A stretch of 64,000 bases of DNA from Sphingosinicella xenopeptidilytica (lineage in GTDB: Bacteria > Pseudomonadota > Alphaproteobacteria > Sphingomonadales > Sphingomonadaceae). The stretch covers positions 1-64,000 of the forward strand of contig NZ_JBHTIK010000007.1 in NCBI RefSeq assembly GCF_042676985.1, written 5' to 3'. The first letter of the stretch is position 1; the number at the start of each line of letters is the position of its first letter. The position numbers and the translations under genes were made by a program. The notes under the pieces are model-generated. The model was given only the letters and a program-made list of their open reading frames with translations. It was not told the origin of the DNA and did not search any database. Shown in pieces: positions 62,352-64,000 of the stretch.

Positions 62352-63737
62352 ATGACCCCTCTCGCCCTGATTGTCAGCCTTGCGATGCTGGCCGTCGGCT
62401 GCGGCCTCGGCTGGCTGCTCTGGGCGCGCGACAAGGCGGCGCTGCGCACCGAACGCGATTCGCTGCGCGCCGAGCGGGACGGGCTGGCGGATGCGGTGGC
62501 AGCGCTGCGCACCGACAAGGCGCTCGCCGAGCAGCGCGCGGCGGCCGTGGACGGGCTAACGGCCGAGATTGCTGAACTCAGGAAAGACAGTGTCGCGCTC
62601 GCCGAGCTGAAAAGCCGCGCCGACGAACGCGAGCGGGCCTTCGCCGAACGCGAAGCGGACCTGCAGCAGCGCTTCGACACGCTCGCCAGCGCATCGCTTT
62701 CGAAGAGTCACGAGACGTTCGTGAAGCTTGCCGAGGAGACGCTGAAGCGGCACCGCGAGGCGGCCGGAGAGGGGCTTCAGAAGAACCGCGCCGAGATGGA
62801 CAAGCTCATTCAGCCGATGCGCGACACGCTGGCGAAGTACGAGCAGAAGCTCGGCCAGATCGAAGAGGCGCGGGCGACCGCCTACGGCGCCATCCACAAT
62901 GCGATCGCCGAGGTGAAGCAGGGACAGGAACGCGTTTCGGGTGAGGCGGCGAAGCTCGTCAATGCGCTCCGCAGCGCGCCCAAGGCGCGTGGGCGCTGGG
63001 GCGAACATCAGCTGCGCCGTGTGCTCGAAATGGCCGGCCTGTCGCCGCACGTCGATTTTGCCGAGGAGGTTTCGGTGGAAACGGAAGACGGACGTCAGCG
63101 CCCCGATGCCGTGGTGCATCTGCCCGGCGAGCGCGTGCTGGTGATCGACGCCAAGTGCTCGCTCAATTCCTATCAGGACGCGCTCGACGCGCCGGACGAG
63201 GACGCGCGGCGCGCGCATCTTCTCGCGCACGCCCGCAACCTGCGCGTCCATGTCGATGCACTGGGGAAGAAGAGCTATTCCGAGCAGTTCGGCGACACGC
63301 TCGATTTCGTCATCATGTTCGTGCCGGGGGAGAACTTCCTCGCCGCCGCGCTGGAGGCGGATCAGGAGCTGTTCGAAACAGCGTTCCAGCGCCGCGTGCT
63401 GCTCGCCTCGCCCACCAACCTCATCGCGATTGCGCGCACCGTGGCGATGGTGTGGCAGCAGGAGCGGGCAAGCGCCGACGCGCGCGCCATCGCCGAGCTC
63501 GGCAAGCAGCTCTACGACCGGCTGGCGACGATGGGCGAGCATGTCGCGAAGGTCGGCCGGAATCTCGAAGCGGCGAATACGGCGTACAACAAGATGGTCG
63601 GCAGCCTAGAAAGCCAGGTGATGACCTCGGCGCATCGGCTGCGCGAGCATGCCATCGCCGCACCGTCCAAAACCGTGGAGGAACTGCCGCGCGTCACCGG
63701 CGAGCCGCGGCCGCTTACCAAGCTCGCGGCGGAGTGA
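62352..63737 (+). CDS. rmuC: DNA recombination protein RmuC
   Basis: 461 residues from ATG 62352. An N-terminal membrane segment (MTPLALIVSLAMLAVGCGLGW) is followed by a coiled coil (about 25-110, rich in RxERDxLRAERDxL repeats). The nuclease-like core has GRWGEHQLRRVLEMAGL, VVHLPGERVLVIDAKCSLNSY with the PD-(D/E)xK-type D-x-K, and FVPGENFLAAALEADQELFE. It limits DNA inversions between short repeats. It abuts the convergent rRNA/tRNA methyltransferase gene stop to stop. Confidence 0.93.
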   Translation: MTPLALIVSLAMLAVGCGLGWLLWARDKAALRTERDSLRAERDGLADAVAALRTDKALAEQRAAAVDGLTAEIAELRKDSVALAELKSRADERERAFAEREADLQQRFDTLASASLSKSHETFVKLAEETLKRHREAAGEGLQKNRAEMDKLIQPMRDTLAKYEQKLGQIEEARATAYGAIHNAIAEVKQGQERVSGEAAKLVNALRSAPKARGRWGEHQLRRVLEMAGLSPHVDFAEEVSVETEDGRQRPDAVVHLPGERVLVIDAKCSLNSYQDALDAPDEDARRAHLLAHARNLRVHVDALGKKSYSEQFGDTLDFVIMFVPGENFLAAALEADQELFETAFQRRVLLASPTNLIAIARTVAMVWQQERASADARAIAELGKQLYDRLATMGEHVAKVGRNLEAANTAYNKMVGSLESQVMTSAHRLREHAIAAPSKTVEELPRVTGEPRPLTKLAAE

Positions 63738-64000
63738 TCATCGCCGCCGCTGGTTCAGCACTTCGTAGAGCATCACCGCGCAGCTGACGGCGACGTTCAG
63801 CGAATCAGCCTTGCCGCGCATCGGGATCTTCACCAGCACGTCACAGGCGGCTTCGTAGCCCTCCGGCAGGCCGTGCTGCTCGTTGCCCATCAGGATGAAG
63901 GTCGGCGCTTCGTAGCGGACGTCCTGATAGTCGTGGTCCGTGCGCAGGCTGGTGCCGACGAGCATAGCGGGGCCGGAGCGCAGCCATTCGAAGAACGCCG
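63738..64000 (-). CDS. TrmH-family RNA 2'-O-methyltransferase, C-terminal part
   Basis: Only the last ~87 residues are in the window; the frame is open at the right edge (read from FFEWLRSGPAMLVGTSL). SpoU/TrmH motifs are clear: motif 2 FILMGNEQHGLPEG and motif 3 IPMRGKADSLNVAVSCAVMLYEV form the SAM-binding trefoil knot. It methylates a 2'-hydroxyl in tRNA or rRNA. Which RNA cannot be told without the N-terminus. Confidence 0.88.
   Translation of the reverse strand, partial: AFFEWLRSGPAMLVGTSLRTDHDYQDVRYEAPTFILMGNEQHGLPEGYEAACDVLVKIPMRGKADSLNVAVSCAVMLYEVLNQRRR

Overview
The window looks like chromosomal DNA of a high-GC alphaproteobacterium, most likely a member of the Sphingomonadales. I infer this from three large TonB-dependent receptors, a Flp pilin pair, a STAS-fused Mla permease and the RhaI/RhaEW type of rhamnose pathway. 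There are no rRNA genes, CRISPR arrays, transposases or integrases. One tRNA-Arg(CCT) is present, and both window ends cut genes.

Region 1 (1-8.8 kb): a leftward set made of a Tat-exported serine-hydrolase lipoprotein, an exported protein with two similar halves, a TonB receptor, an exported alpha/beta hydrolase and the start of a [2Fe-2S] isoquinoline-oxidoreductase-type subunit. It is divergent from a rightward siderophore-type TonB receptor. Two leaders in this set have hairpins that hold or present the ribosome binding site.

Region 2 (8.9-18.3 kb): a tricarboxylate module. An isocitrate/isopropylmalate-type dehydrogenase, a cupin, a methyltransferase and an aconitase-family enzyme overlap at ATGA junctions and are followed by a CitMHS transporter. 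An orphan periplasmic binding protein stands divergent to a TctDE-like two-component system, which probably senses the substrate.

Region 3 (18.4-27.1 kb): mostly exported hydrolases (M20 peptidase, PepSY protein, SGNH hydrolase, a beta-lactamase-like protein with an expanded omega loop, a D-aminoacylase-like amidohydrolase). Then comes a leftward set of RidA-like protein, M19 dipeptidase and PobA.

Region 4 (27.2-48.8 kb): a 6-deoxysugar utilisation locus. It has esterase, GH78 alpha-L-rhamnosidase, GPH sugar permease, DeoR-family regulator, TonB receptor, a cupin/GH151-like/Gfo-Idh operon, a PhyH dioxygenase with an L-lactate oxidase-type enzyme, a bifunctional rhamnulose-1-phosphate aldolase/lactaldehyde dehydrogenase, a second class II aldolase, L-rhamnose isomerase and an FGGY kinase. 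Together these give the route L-rhamnose, rhamnulose, rhamnulose-1-P, DHAP plus L-lactaldehyde, L-lactate, pyruvate. No hydrolase in this locus shows a signal peptide, so glycosides are probably imported before cleavage. Two copies of a double-hairpin intergenic repeat lie in this locus.

Region 5 (48.9-64 kb): a PEP-CTERM protein with a near-perfect sigma-54 promoter, an SMR efflux protein, a GNAT-like protein, tRNA-Arg, and housekeeping genes (DUF1178, nitrilase family, grxC, ComF, methyltransferase, mutT). Then come two Flp pilin genes, an M48 protease, an Mla-type lipid transport operon led by an SMP-30 gene, rmuC and a truncated TrmH-family methyltransferase.
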